Of a stretch of 64,000 nucleotides of DNA, positions 1 to 13,800 are shown piece after piece (position 1 is the stretch's first letter; each line of letters starts with the position of its first letter). The notes beneath the pieces are model-generated. The model had not been told where the DNA came from. It worked only from the letters and a program-made list of their open reading frames with translations, and did not search any database. The translations under genes were made by a program, and so were the position numbers. The stretch spans positions 7,440,001 to 7,504,000 of the forward strand of contig JAULSR010000002.1 in the NCBI GenBank assembly GCA_030512295.1, given 5' to 3'. Origin of the DNA: Bombardia bombarda. Taxonomy: Eukaryota > Ascomycota > Sordariomycetes > Sordariales > Lasiosphaeriaceae.

Positions 1-16
1 GTCGTAAAGTCAATCG

Positions 17-558
17 TCAAGCTCTCAGCTTCCTCGTTATGGGATGCTGTTTGACCTGTTTGTTATTGTCAGTCTTGTGCTCCAGATGTGTTTTGACATG
101 GTACATACGTCTGGCTTCATCAAGCTCCTGCGCAATATCGCGGGGCAGGTCCACCTCTGGCTTGTAGTCCATCACGCCAAACGCGGAATAATAGAGTCCA
201 ATGCGAGCGCGCTTTCGTGGGCCCTGGCCTGCAGTCTCAAGCTCCCTAACAGTCGCAACATAGGAGGTGCCTATGAGACGGGAGGGATAGGGGTTGGCGA
301 CACGCTTCCAAATCGTGGGTGGTCGAGTACGGTGGAGACCGGGTACTGGAATGCGCTCCCATGGCTTGGGGCAGGGGATGTGAGAAGGGGCTAGATTTTC
401 TTCGTCGATGGGCAGGCTGTAAAGACAAAGGTGAGTAAGTAGAGCTTTTTGTCGCGACAAGTGTCACATCCCAAATATGGGCGGAGAGTTGCTCACGGTG
501 TGGGTGGGGGAGTGAATGCCGGGACGACGACAAAGCCGCCCGGATTGAAACCCGACAT
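17..558 (-). CDS. Small conserved fungal protein of unknown function
   Basis: Two exons on the minus strand (558-497 and 416-17) join across an 80-base intron (GTGAGC ... TTTACAG) to give a 153-residue protein. The joint is in frame and reads smoothly from a Pro-rich start (PPPTP) into LPIDEENLAPSH. The protein is basic and Pro/Arg-rich in the middle and has a charged, helical-looking C-terminus (DIAQELDEARRMYHVKT). I see no signal peptide, membrane segment or catalytic motif, and I do not recognise the family. It is divergent from the Mrp10 gene, with 660 bases between the two start codons, so they may share a promoter region. The start is the first ATG that keeps the exon open; a further upstream exon cannot be excluded. 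Confidence 0.6.
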
Positions 559-1217
559 GGTCGAACGCGCAATGCGCGGACGGTTCAAAAAGTGAAAAGT
601 GCTGTCAAAATAGTACCGGCAATGTTGATATTCGGGATGTGCCAAAGGTGGCTCATTCAACAATGCATAAAACCCACAACTGAGAGGAATTGAGCTTGCA
701 CGCGTGGATTGAGAATGCGGATCGCAAATAATGATCGTGAGGTCGAGATGTGCGAGACGCGTTTTGCAAGGAATGGAGCGCGAATTCGCGAAGCCGGGTC
801 CAAGAAAACGGCCGTCGAGGGAACAGGGCAGCAACGACGAGCTCCTTGTTGACATTGTGTGAATTTGTGGCCAATCAGACGGCGCACATCCAGGAGCTGT
901 TGCGGATTCTGGCAAGCGCGAGCGCCCAAGGTGCCTTGCCCCCCCCACCTTAGCCCCACCAGCCATGGCACCTCAAGCCCAGACAGCCCCCGCCGTTGCC
1001 CAGCAGTTTAAACGAACCTCTTATCGGCACGTGACTGCGAAATCTTTAAAATCAGCCAGGGGACCGATTAGCGCGAGACTGCCGACGCATTGGCAGTGGC
1101 CCAGGGCAGCGACAACGGCGACGACACTGCTCCCTTTTTGCTCCGCCATGCGATTTCAGCAACAATAGCCCACCACCCTTCCAACCGAAAAGCGCGAAGT
1201 GGTGACCGACGACGACA

Positions 1218-1564
1218 ATGAGCAACAAGAACCCCATCCGTCTGCCGCCGCTGCGCGTGCTGCGCGTGCGCCACCCCAACCGATCCGAGACCAACCCCTG
1301 TGTCCTCGTTATGTCCTCAGTCCTGTGTATGTTGTCAATCACCAGTGTACCCTCATTACAGGCCAGGTAAACTGACTGCATTCTCCCAAAACAGCATGCT
1401 GGGCTTCGGCCGGATACAACACAGGCGGATGCCAGGCTGTCGAGCAGGCACTGCGCACCTGCATGGACGCGCCCAAGGCCCCGCCCAAGCCGAGCAACAC
1501 CATCAATTACCACCTGGCCCGCTTCTCCAAGCGCCTCACATCCCAGGGCTCCAAGAAGAAGTAA
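1218..1564 (+). CDS. mrp10: Mitochondrial small-subunit ribosomal protein Mrp10 (CHCH type)
   Basis: Exons 1218-1326 and 1395-1564 (68-base intron, GTATGT ... AACAG) encode 92 residues. The N-terminus MSNKNPIRLPPLRVLRV is Arg-rich. A CHCH-like core follows, with the cysteines in NPCVLVMSSVLSCW, GGCQ and LRTCMD, and a basic tail ends in SKRLTSQGSKKK. Length and this order of elements match the Mrp10 family of mitochondrial small-subunit proteins, which are imported and oxidised through the Mia40 route. The intron interrupts the codon just before the Cys-Trp pair. Family assignment is from motif recall, not a search. Confidence 0.85.
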
Positions 1565-2378
1565 TCAACGAGCGAATTGGGATATCAAGCTTGCAGCACG
1601 GATCGAGGTGGTTAAGACGATGGAGAAGGGAAGCAAATACAGGATACACTTATCCAGGCCTCGTCGACGACGGCGAGGGGGCCATGCGGCCAAAATACAC
1701 TATGCTTGATGCGTCAATGGCACCATGGAAAGCGGCTGGTGTGGAATTTCAGTCGCCGTTGGGAGGAAGACGACGAGGACGGTAACGGTCTGTCGGCACG
1801 TACCCTATTTTCCATATGGAGTCACAGGAAGAGAACGAGGCTCTGAGGTCGAGACAGTTGTATAATAGCTACATACGCATTGGGAGGAAGAACGGCGTTT
1901 ATTGCAGTCCAGAAGGACACGGTGGCCATGTACAAAAGGCGACATGCTGTACAATACAATCCAAAAGATATTAAGGACAACCATCCAAGTTACCTCAGTC
2001 TCATTTGAATAGATGTCACGGAGAGGTCACACACACTATAGTTCTAGGTCACAAAGTCCCGTTTCCAACGACCATAGAGATCAACAAGGATGCATTAATG
2101 CTACCAGGTACAAAACGAAAAACCAACTGGGAAAATAGCCACGCCGACACGCCTCAAAGAAACCCATGACGCAGCGCTACAGAAGCAATCTCGCAGAAAA
2201 AGACCATCTTCAGCAACAAAGCATACCACAAGGTCCTCTAGAATAACTTCAAGCGCTCAGTGCACATCCAGCAACGTAACTGAAGTTTATCTGCATACTC
2301 CGCCAAACCAACACCCTGATCGACCATCAAGCACGCTATCTAAAACCGAAAACAAAACCCAACCAACAGAGAAAAACC

Positions 2379-2409
<31 letters not shown>

Positions 2410-3408
2410 GGACGAACAGTGACAAGCTGCCCCAAGCCAAGTTCAGCGTCAAGAACACCAACCAAGCCGAAAACACACACACAAACGCACACATTAGAAA
2501 AAGGTCAACTATCTTCAAGAAATAGAATTCAGGGCATGCACAAAGCGCTTCTTTGCCCAAGAAGAAAATGAGTGGCAGAGGGGAGTAGGTATCTATCCCG
2601 TCTCTTGTAAAACAGAAAAGCCCCTAAGAGGGTGGGAATTTGTTGTGCATGCGAGCCAAGCCAGGCACCGACGGCCAAAAAAGACCAAACAAAACAATGC
2701 TGCTTCTTCCATCTATGTCTGCCCCACTTGCCTGCCGGCTGCTGCTGTCCAGTCCGCAAAGGATATAATAGAGTTTAAGAAAACCAGAAAAAGGAGAGAG
2801 AAAAAAAAGGATCGTAGCTGAGATGGCTTAGTCCAGTCCCATGATGGAGGAGGTCGTGTGGATGAAGGGGAGTATAATAGATGAATGAATTGGGTATATA
2901 TCCCATAAAACGTCAAGTAGGTGGGGTGTAGTATGTGTGTGTGTTGTGTGTGTATCTTTGTTAGCCTTCACTATAACTCCGTCTGTCTGTCTGTCTGTCT
3001 ATCCGGAAGCGACTTCTCTCCATCCACAATAACCCAGAAAGAGAGAAAGAAAAATGACGACCCCAAAACAATATAGAAAAGGGTAACACCAGCCAGTCCG
3101 TCTGTCTGCGACATCAGCCAGTCAGCACGTAACTGACATCGGTATAATAATAGGTTGCCGGTCTGTAAATCAAGGGCGATTCCTCCTCCTCCTCCTTCTT
3201 TCTCCTCCTCGTAAAACTTAATAGGGAGAGGTATTAAAAACCAAGTTCCTAGACGCCATGCAGTGCAGTTCAAACAAATTAGACAAACAACAGATGCCGA
3301 CAGACGAGTGTGAGGGAGAAAAGGAAATATGCCGATAATGCCATGATGCCATGCGGTTAGGTGTATTAAAACGATTTCCGTGTGAGTCGCCTTTCCGGTA
3401 CTCTTCGC
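1565..3408. other. Gene-free spacer with simple repeats
   Basis: This is the shared 3' side of Mrp10 (+) and Cdc24 (-). I see no coding frame with protein-like composition. It holds a 27-base A run (2379-2405), a (TCTG)n tract (about 2981-3000) and a CTC-rich stretch near 3180. Confidence 0.6.
2379..2405. repeat. Poly(A) homopolymer, 27 bases
   Basis: Uninterrupted A run read directly from the sequence, in the spacer between two convergent genes. Confidence 0.9.
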
Positions 3409-6400
3409 TCAGTTCATCTCGCCGACGCAAAAAAGCTCTATTTCTCCGAGTCCCTGCGTGTACATGTTGCGGACTCCCTCGCGCCAGTCCGAAATGGCAA
3501 TCTGTATGTCCTCGTCGCTCTCGATATTCACAAAGTCGCCATCCTCGTCCCGGTACCGTAACCGCAGGCCGCCCCTACCGATACTGCTGCTAGTAAACCT
3601 CCCCAGCTTCGCATCAATGCGGTCTATCAGGCTTTGGTATGTGATGTTGAACTGTACAACTAGCGTAAAGTAGTTGCCCTTGTCACAATTCACCTTCACC
3701 TTCAGCTGTGTTGGAGGCGGGAGGTCGGGATTAGGAGACATGAGGCTTAATTGAAGTGGTGCTGTGCCCAGTCCCGGCGTGATAGTTCGTGTAGAGTCAA
3801 TAGGAGCAAGCGGCGCCATACCTGGAGGCGGTGGGCCAGGCGGTGGCAGGTTCGCTGCGCTTCCGGGTGTTCCCTGGCGCGGGAATACGGGTTGCGCGGG
3901 GAACTGTGTCATCGTGCCTCCTCCAAATTGTTTTGTTCTTTGAGTACCCGGGGAACTCGTGTTGGTACGCAGTGGGAGATCATTTGCAGGACTTCCAGTG
4001 TTGCTCCTCGGAATACTAGAATCATGGCGCGCATGTGTTGGGTGCAGATGTGCTGGGATACCTGGTACCGCAGGGACTGATTGCCCAGGTTGACTCATAC
4101 GCGACTGTCCGTTAATGTCCGGGGTGCTGTAGCTCCGATTACGTTGCTGTTGGAACAGTTGACTCGAGTCCCGGGGGTCCCGGGGCATGACCGGCATTGA
4201 CGGTCCACGTGGGCCCCGCGCGTTCGCTGCCATGTTGCCTGGTGATGGGCCATCCCTCGATGGTGCGCGCGGCATGGCTGGGGCAGTGTAGCGGTTGTTC
4301 TCATCCCACCCGGGCTGTGGTGTCCCAGACTTGGGGAAGGGATATGCCCCGGAGTTGAAAATGCCACTGGTTGTGCTCGTTCGACTTGACGCTGGTGACT
4401 CAGCAACAGGTGAAAAGTACGAATCCATACCCATGGCACGATTTGTATTTGCACTTCCCGGGGGATATCCTATATTGGGTACCCCTATTTGGCCTAATTG
4501 AGTCTGGAGGTGAAGATTGAGTGGTGCTGGTGGTTGAGGGAGGGCAAATCGTGGAGGCGGTGCCCGAGCTATTCCGGCCAAAGACTGGGTGCTGTCTTGA
4601 GTAGCTGACCGTTGGCGGAGACTCGTGCTAGAGGGGTTCCGTTGCATAGTTCCTGGTAGTGAAACCGGGGCGGCTGCCATGGGCATAAGGTTCGGCGTAA
4701 TTCCCATTGGTGTTGCAAAAGGATCATCTTCGCCGTCACTGTCTTGCTGGGCGTACGGGTTTTCTAACCCTCCACCGTGCGATAGTAGCATCCAGGGGAA
4801 ATTGGGTGCCACCTGCTCTGGGCTTTGTTGGGCGGTTGGAGGAGGGGCATTCTGCTTGCGTTGTTGATCCAAGCCCACAGCCCACTTCTTCATCATATCC
4901 TCATTTTGGAATTTGATCACGAAGTTCTCCACACCCGGGTCACCTTTCCACCAGATTTGCACTGTGTAAGAACCTACAGGATCAGTAGGTGTCGCTGTCA
5001 TAGGGTAAGTAACCCGCTTACCTGTCTTGGAGATGGCAACCACATCGGTGACATTCGTCATGAAAATCCGGCCTTTAAGCTGCAACCTGACGTGCTTATT
5101 GCGCGCCTTGGGCCCCGTTGACTTTGCCCTATCCTTCTTGTCTTTGATCTTAGCCGGGGCGATTTCTTTGCAGCATAATAAAATGCACTCGAAGAGATAG
5201 ATCTCATACTAAAAGAAGCATAGTCAGCGAGACGCTCACGAATCGAAAAGTATGTGATGCCGCCGTGAAGAAGACTTACGTCCTTCTCTTGGTCACTCTT
5301 GCCGGTGACAACTGTATAAAGACCATGCAACAGCAACTTTCCAAACTGATCTACTCGGTGGTTTTTCCAGTCGTCAACTCTGACCACCAGTTCATCTACG
5401 GCTTCGTCCAGAAGATCGCGATCAACAGCATCATTGGCCTTGGACAGCACGCGCTCGGCAGCTGTGATACCGGCCTGAAGGTCTTTGCGCGTGTCCTCAT
5501 CCTCGCATTTCTTGAGCAAATCCTATCTAGCTATTAGTCGTGCTCTTCCAGGGGATTCACTGTAGAGAGCAAATACCTTCAGAAGCAGGGGGTACTTGAC
5601 AAGACGTTGCATGGGTTTCAAGAGGAACCCATCCAGTGTGTTAAAGTCGCAGGCAACCGGGTGCTCGGCCGCTTGTATCTTGTCGAACACCTGGCCGGCA
5701 AGCTGTGCTGCCTTCCTCTGGTTCGCAATAAAGGGCTGGTAGATGTTGAAAGAGTCCTCATACAGAACAAACGGGCTGCCCCACTCCTGCCTTGCTTGCG
5801 GCATCGAGTTTGTCGTTTCCACCCTGATCAAAAATCTTCTCTGAAAGTCCAAGATGGCGTTGATATTTAGGAAAATGGTATGGACGACATCGCCCGGGAT
5901 GAGACCCCTCTGCTCCAGCGTCTTCTTCAAATCGTGGAGATTCTCCAAGTCCTGAACATATTTACGCTCTGTATCTACCAACTCACGGACCACATAGTCC
6001 CGGTGGCTCATTTGTGAGCCAGGCTGCATACCGTCCTCTTCAGGATACGGCTGGATCTTGCGTAACAGACCCCGCTCGTCGGCAAGGTCTAAAACATAAT
6101 TGATAGCAGCAGTAACCTGAAATTAATGTTAGTATCCCGCGTCGCAGATGGAATCGCAAGCACCGGGCCTTTCTTCCTTCCCAGGGGCTTCCGAGCGTCC
6201 TCACCTTAACAAATCCCGTGGTATCATCACTCGTGAGGTCTCTGATCATGAAGCACTCGTCTGGTCGAACATTGAGCTCAGACTTTAGGGCGCCTACGAA
6301 TTTCAAAATGGCGATCTTGGCCTTTTTGTCGTCTGAGTCGCCTGGCTTCTCTCCAAGTTGCAGAGGCTCATTTGGCTGCAGAATATTGTAGATTGCCACT

Positions 6401-6804
6401 AATGGGTAGCCGGTTCGCAGGAGCTGCCACAGCGACTCGACGGGTCCGCCTTCGCCATTTTCGGCTGACATTTTGTCCAGTTGCTCTAGGTATCCCTCGA
6501 AGCCCGGGACCAGGGCAAGTCTTTGCTTTAGAGACAGGCATATTTGATATAGCGACCGCGAGGCATCGGCTCTCTGGTTGATGATGTTGTTGGTTGCAAC
6601 GGGATTGCTACCGTTTGAAGGTGCCACAACGGTGGAGAGAGAGGTGAGGGATGTTGTGGAGGCGTAGGCTGTCGAGCCAGAAAGTTGGCTCGCCCGCGGC
6701 GTGCTCGACATGCTCATGCTGGTGCTGTTCAATCTGGCAACACCGTCCATCGACGCTTGGAAGACAGGGGCGGTGTTCGTTCGTAATAAGGGAGCATGGG
6801 CCAT
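3409..6804 (-). CDS. cdc24: Cdc24-type Rho guanine nucleotide exchange factor
   Basis: Four exons (6804-6205, 6116-5577, 5522-5280, 5208-3409) give about 1060 residues. Cdc24 family proteins activate Cdc42/Rac at the cell cortex and set hyphal polarity. Visible order: a Ser/Thr-rich N-terminus; a Cdc24-type CH-like domain (about 80-200, with DECFMIRDLTSDDTTGF); a DH/RhoGEF domain from about 235 (VVRELVDTERKYVQDLENL, and FLLKPMQRLVKYPLLLK); a PH domain from about 462 (YEIYLFEC); a long disordered Pro/Ser-rich stretch; and a C-terminal PB1 domain with the acidic OPCA motif (YRDEDGDFVNIESDEDIQIA), which in this family binds the scaffold Bem1/Scd2. Introns are 88, 54 and 71 bases. I chose the start at 6804 because the frame further upstream has no ATG before a stop; a 5' exon remains possible. 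Confidence 0.9.
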
Positions 6805-6954
6805 AACTAGGTCTCCATTCGCACCACGCCGGTGGAGAGTAGACCGCGAAGCTAAGTCTCGGTCGGGCCTGTTAGGTCGAGGCGAAGAAAGCGGTGACGG
6901 AGAAATCGGTTTCGAGGGCGCTCGGTGTCGATGCGATGGTCGGGGGCTCGGCAC

Positions 6955-9900
6955 AGTGATTCAGTCGCACTCGGAGGTCAGGATTGACGGGCGGATACGC
7001 TCGTTCGTCACTGGTCAGATGCCGCCGTTTTGGGCCTCAGTCGCCAAATGAGCGACAGGCGTCTGTCGCAGTCAGTTTCTGAACCGCGCGTTGCGGCTGT
7101 TGCTTCAGTACAGTCGCTCTCGTTGCGGGTGCAGTTTTTGCTATTGCCGTCACTGTTGCTGTTGCGGTAATAGCTCGCCCCCTCCTTTCGTCGTCTCGTC
7201 TCGTAGTGCGGGCGCCGTGGTCGTCCTTCCCGTCGCTTCCCTGTCCTAGGCGGTGGATGGCTCAGCAGATGGTGTCTTCCTTTTTTTCGGCCGGTGCGTG
7301 CTGCTCTCGGCGTCGGCTGCAGCTTCGTTATTCTTTGCAGATTCCTGCCGGTAGTCGTCGTTGCCGAGTGTTTCCGTGATGTAGGCGCAAATTTGGTGTC
7401 GAGTAGTCGTTTGAAACAGAGATGTCGTGGCAAGTCACCGTACTCGGAGATGGTTGGTTGGCATGGATGGAGTGGACGCAAAGGGATGGTGGAAAGCAAG
7501 CAGACGGCCAGCCAGTCGGGGTTGGGGTGCTGTGGGTTCGCCTGGGCTGGCGCGGGAGATGGGGGGCCAGAAATGTGCGTGAGTGGCTGATGTGATCTCG
7601 GGCTGGCCTGTGCGGGCTGGCCTTTCGCCTGTGGCCCAGCGCCGAAACTGCCCACTGCAGAGGACAAAGGGCACAGCAACACGAGTCGAGGCACTTCAAA
7701 CACCACTGACGGCACTTGCTAGCACTGGGCACACTCCCTTACCTTCATATGGGTAGTGCCTATTTTCCCATACTGTGCAGCACCATGGATCGATGTTCGC
7801 TTTAGTTTGGTTCAATGGAATCATTCGATAGAATTGGACCCGTACCCAGCCCGAGACAGGCGATGCGGAAGGGGAGCCTGTTTTTCTTGTGAAATCCATG
7901 TGTCGAGTGTGTTTAGAAACGGCACATCACCTCTCAGATCGGGTCATTCTCTTCAAAAAGCGAGCTTGTTTCGCACTTCTCCCCAGGCCCTTTGACAGAG
8001 CAGCGCCCCCCATCCCTTGGCTACCTTATCCATCTACTAGAGTCTACCATTTTAAGGCCTGCGGTCCGCAAATGGAAATTCCAAGGCAAGCGGTGCAACA
8101 ATGCATCTCGAATGCGAGAATGCGGAGTTGGAAAGATGCAAGGGCGGGAGAAGGCCCGGAAAGCAGGCAGGACCTGGGCTCCTACCGCCGTAGGTAGGCG
8201 CCCCTCCTCCCCTCCATCCATCCCCTCCATCCCCTCGCACCCGCCCGACCTACCGCGAGCCTACCAACCTGGCGTACCTAGCTTACCTTCTTCCATCGTC
8301 GCTTGCCTGGGCAGGCGGGCATGGAGTGGTCTTGCCGCGACCTGCTTCGCGCCCGCTGCCATGCTACCACCATGGGTGCCATGCTACACGCGCCGACGAT
8401 CTAACCCTCCAACCCTCCTCCACGACCTCCATGCGTGTGGGCCTTGACCACCAAACCGCCCGCCTCACTTAACTCCAGTCGGTAAAGCGCTGACTGACAA
8501 AGACGCGAACTGCCCATACAATAATACCTACTGAAAACATAATTTATTTACTACTCTCTGTCATCCCCCAGTTCACTTAAAGGCTTCCTCAGTCCTCATC
8601 ATGATCACGAGCCACGAGCATACCCGCCCGCGTCGTGCTTCGAGGGGGGGGGGGGGTTGTTCGACCCACATCATTCCCATCAGAATACCCCTCTATCAGG
8701 CATTGATTGTCATGGCTTGTAGTGGGTCTGACTGTTTCACAATTCCCAATACCCGTACTGCGCTAGGCCATTCTGGGATCTGGCACCCTTCCAAGCGGGG
8801 GCTGCTGAGAAGCTTAACAATTTTCCCGGTTTCGCTGTAAGATACAGCACAATCTATGGATTACAATCGATTCATTGAATCAGGGCCAAGGACGGGAATA
8901 AATTTCACATAAAGCCAAATGAAGCGTCCAAAGAGTGTAGATATTGGTGCTGACTTGCTCATGCCTCTTTATCAGTACTAATCAGACGCGATACTTATCC
9001 TTCACTCGATGAGTTGCTAAAGTTAGGTAGATTTATGTCTTTACTGCACTTGTTCATTGGGGTGTTTTCATTCTTGTGGATTAAGTAGCTGAATCTTCTA
9101 TATTATGCGTTCTTTATTGTCGTTTTGTCCTTAGTCGATGAATCTATATTTTGAGACATCTACCATAATATTGATTAACTGTCACGACAAAATAAATATC
9201 CTGATATATAAACGCAGTAAGACTGAGTCGTATCTCTTATTTCGTATCAACGAGTTCTTGCCTCGTCGTGGTATGAGATATGGATGAAATTGCATTTGCA
9301 ATATTAAAGTGTAAACTTGAACTTTTGACAGCTCTATTCTCGATGTTCAATATTTTCGTTTTGCGTAACATGTTGAAACCTTTTAGCACTGACGGCTAAT
9401 GACTGAGGACTCCTATACGAGTTCATACAAACTCAAAGTAAACAAGTAGTGAAACTAACATTCCAAGTTTATTAGCTGATGTATCTTCTCTTTGTTTATT
9501 TTGAATGTGTGTGCAGTGGTCACAAAACTCAACTTCCACTGATAGTTGTAAGACAAAATCTCATTAACTTCTACCCGTTTGAAATACTGCACCCTACTCA
9601 TGCAGTTCTGCATGACTGGTAGACTGTCAAGCAAAAGGAGGGATTATTCAAACTGGCAAGACGCGGTGCCATATTAGAAATCACCTGGCTACCAATATTA
9701 AGTACCGAAGCTGCCTATTTTCTTTAAGGTTTGAAACGTGGGTGGATCGGCGTTTCCCCACTCACGTCTACCTGAGTGCTTGATGAATTAGGTCTACCTA
9801 AGTACTTATGCAGGGCGTATGGAACGAGGTCGTTGAATCATCCTTTTAAGCGTCGTTTTTTCTATACATTAAGTCTTTTTAGCTTCCGGGAGTTTGTATA

Positions 9901-10881
9901 TCAAGGTTCGTGTGCCTTTTCTGGCCTGGGCATACGGGTCCGAATGTAACGTTGTGTCAATCTTGACTTTCTGTAGGCTAACTTCCTTGATAAACTGGCA
10001 AGCATTTGTCCAGATCATTCTGATATTGGGCTGTGTCATGGACTTGGGTCATTGAAAGAGACTTGGATATGTGACAGTACATGGTGGCTGTGAGTGAGAT
10101 TGTCTACCTCATCTGAGCAAGACAAAATGGAATTTCTGAGTGGTGCTGATGCGGATGCGGCTCGTCGTGGCGGCTCGCGAGTCGTCCTCAGCTCGCCAGA
10201 AATGCAGACTTGCGACTGGTGGTTACCTAACTGCTGCCTAGAGCGGATTAGGCAAGGAACCTGCCGACCCAGGCGCGCCAGCGGCCCAGGCCCCCAACTT
10301 CCAGCAGGTGAGCGAGACTGGAACTCCACTTCCCAGTCGAGTTGGTCGTTTCTAGGTTCTATGATTTGATGGAGACAGCAGCTGCTAACTTCTCATGGAC
10401 AATCCCGCATTCAATCACCTTCATCTATCTCCCCAACTCATTGGTGATGCGTGCAACAAACACCAGAGCAAAAAGTGACACACATTAAGAATCGTCTCAC
10501 CGTTTTTGACCGGAGACGCCCAGGACGCCTAGGTTTCAGCCCGACATGTGCCTCTGTGCTGCAGGCCAATAACGACAGAATCGAGTCTTATCCCGCTGCG
10601 GCCGGGCGAATCGTCGTGCTCCAAAGCCCCGAAGGCGGTCCTGTTGAGGTCCCGTTTGCGGCCACCCTCTGCGCGCCCGCCGCTGCTGCCCGCTGCCCGC
10701 TGCGTCCCATCCTCGCAATCGCCAGTCACAACTCGCATGCCCAGTCATAAGGTGCTGTGGATCAACAGCAAGGTAGTCCTCGATCGATTGAATACGACGC
10801 GCCGCACACCGACAATTCCATCGTGCATCTTTCTCGAAAGCCACTGCTGCTACTTCCCTTTTTCCTTAACCGCCCGTAGTC
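6955..10881. other. Long intergenic region between cdc24 and the F-box/WD40 gene
   Basis: No convincing gene. 7000-8500 is GC-rich, repetitive in codon-like triplets and probably holds the cdc24 promoter and leader. A run of 13 G lies at 8644-8656. From about 8830 to 9960 the sequence becomes clearly AT-rich with no open frame of note. 10440-10881 is the likely leader of the F-box gene. Confidence 0.5.
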
Positions 10882-13800
10882 ATGGCTGGCTTCGCTGCAC
10901 AACCTGACGAAGGCTACTCCGAGGATCCCCTCAACCCTCTCTCCGCCTCCACCACCTTCTCGCTAAAATCCCGAGACGATGCTGTCACCGCATTAGCAGC
11001 AGCCCGGCCTGGCACCGAGTTCCCAGCATGGTTGACGACGCACATCTCCAACCTCTCCCTATCAAACAAGACTGGTCAGTTTATGCCCGGACCCTTCTTG
11101 TTGCTTAGAAATTACCTGGATTCTATTTGAGACTTCTTGGCCGATCGGTCTGACACCCGTCAGCCTCTGTTGTATCGCTTACGTTTCGCTGGCTGAAGCT
11201 AATCTGTCATCTTCTGAGCAGAGCTCGCCATGGCCCTCCTCAGCGACCTGCCCACGAGCGTAATATCACAGATTGTTGAGCAGCTTAACCCCCGCCTGTA
11301 CATCGACTTCGTCCGCTATTTGCCGCCCGAGGTTTGCCTGAAGATTCTTGGATTTCTCGACCCGGTCTCGCTGATCAACGTCGCGAGGTCTTGCCGAGCG
11401 TGGTACGACTTGGCCTTGGATCGGAAACTATGGGAGCAACTCTATTACATGGAAGGGTGGAATGCCAAGTCGGCCGAGGTCAAGGCGTGGGAGCTTAAGG
11501 TTAATGGAGATGCGATGCCCACTCCTGATCCGCTGCAGCGGCTACAGTCCGAGGAAGACGGCCATGCGCATAAGAAGCGCGCCGTCACTTCGGCCTACGA
11601 GCTCGAGACGGATGTCGACATGGTAATGGAGGATGCCGATGGCGCGACTAAGCAGGAGTCCACCGATCTGGAGATGTCGGGGTTCAGCATCTTCGGTGGT
11701 GACCCGTCTTCATCATCAATTACCAAGACCGGCACCGGCATATCGCAAAAGATGAGCGACCTAGACATGTACAGCTCTGCGTCGGCATCTGGTTCGCTTG
11801 GCAAGGGCATCGATAAAGGCAAGGGGAGGGCACTCTCGCCATCACATACCACGATCGTACAGAGTCCCTCGCCCAGCATGCCAAAAGCGACCCTCGGCGT
11901 GTGGGATGAGACGGACAAGCGGTTCAAGATTAACTGGAAGTACCTGTACACGATGAGGCGTCGACTGGAGGCAAACTGGGAGCTGGGCAGATTCACCAAC
12001 TTTCAGCTGCCTAACCCCAATCACCCAGAAGAAGGTCACGGCGAATGCATTTACAGCCTTCAATTTAACTCAAAATTCCTTGTTAGTGGCAGTCGGGATC
12101 GCACACTCAAGATTTGGGACATGGAGACACGCCGTTGCCTCCGTACTTTGGCTAAGCATCGCGGCTCGGTACTCTGCCTCCAGTTCGATTCCGATCCCGA
12201 GGAGGATATAATCGTATCGGGCAGCTCGGACTCCGATGTCATCATATGGAGTTTCTCTACCGGCAAGGAGATCCAGACTTTGCGGCATGCGCATCGGGAA
12301 TCCGTACTGAATGTCAAGTTTGACAAGCGGATATTAGTAACGTGCTCCAAAGACAAGACGATCAAGGTCTTTAACCGCAGACCTCTCAAGTACGGCGATC
12401 TTGGCTATCAAGAGGTGGATCCGGTACCACGTAATATCAAGAACTATGGCTACTCCATGACCATCTCTCCTGACGATTTGCCTCAGACGCCGGCGTGGAC
12501 TATGATCGGTGTTCTAGAGGGCCACGGCGCCGCGGTCAATGCTGTTCAGATTCACGATAGGGAGGTGGTTTCTGCGAGTGGAGATCGCCACATCAAGGTG
12601 TGGGACTGGCCAACCGAAGCTTGCACTCGGACGATCGTGGGCCATTCCAAGGGAATTGCTTGCGTGCAGTACGACGGCCGCCGAATTGTCAGCGGCAGTA
12701 GCGATAACGAGGTCAAGGTCTTTGACCGTCAGACTGGTCTCGAGGTCGCAAGTCTACGCTCCCACTCGAATCTCGTACGTACGGTCCAGGCCGGCTTTGG
12801 GGATTTGCCGTATAGCGTTGATGAGGACGCCGCCGAGGCAAAGAAGGTTGACGCTGAGTACTTCAAGGCGCTGGAATCTGGTCAGCTGGAGGAGAAGGAA
12901 CGTCCACGACATAGCCGTCGCCAGGGGAATGCTGGTTCTAGGAGACCAGAAGACATCACCGCTTACGGAGCAAAGCTGCCACCTGGAGGCGGAGGAGGCA
13001 AATATGGACGTATTGTCAGTGGAAGCTACGATACTAGCATCATCATCTGGCGAAGGGATAAGGAGGGTATTTGGAAAGATCAGCACCATCTGAAACAAGA
13101 GGAGGCTGCTGTTGCTGCCGTACGGCAAGGTCGACCGCAACCCGCGGCTGCTGGGGATATTACTGTACATCCATCCATGCGTGGAGCCATCCAGCCTAGC
13201 GTAAGCCAGGTTGGAGGCGCTCCTCCTCCCACAGTCCGTCCATCGGCAACCATGCCTGCAGTCACTGGTGCACCACCAGCTCCGGGCAATGTATCCCCGC
13301 GAACTCAGACAGCCAGCGCACCTCCTGCTACATCAATGGGTCCAACCCTGCCTCCTATCAACTCGGCACTTGGTATGCAAATCACACAGGTCGAGACGCC
13401 GATATTCGCGACGCTCACGCCCGCAGCGGTCCATCATTACCACCAGATCATCGACATTGCGGTTCAAGGCGGCCAACACGCTCTTGCCCGAGCTCTTTTT
13501 GCGCACCCACCTATTCTAACACAGCGCGCCTATGTGGAAACTGCTATTGATGCTCAGCCAAGTCCTGTAGTCAGAAGTCAGCTCCGACAAGCCTTCTCGG
13601 CTGCACTCATCAGGGCGCAGTTTGACCAAGCTCGACAAAGACGAGAGGCACTACGAAACCAGGAAAATATGGCTCCATCATGTGGTAACGGAAGCGCCAG
13701 CGCCAGCGGCAATGGCAGTGGAAGTGGCACAACAACGCAATCACAGTCAGACGCCTTGATTGTAGCCGGTGCTGTAACATCCAGTCTGACAGCAGCAACG

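Noticed and set aside
965..1168. Open frame of 67 codons upstream of Mrp10
   Set aside because: No recognisable protein character and it ends before the true start. At most it is a short upstream frame in the leader.
7008..7732. Long minus-strand frames upstream of cdc24
   Set aside because: Composition is Arg/Thr/Ser-rich repeat translation with several frames open at once, as in GC-rich leaders. I treat this as cdc24 upstream region.
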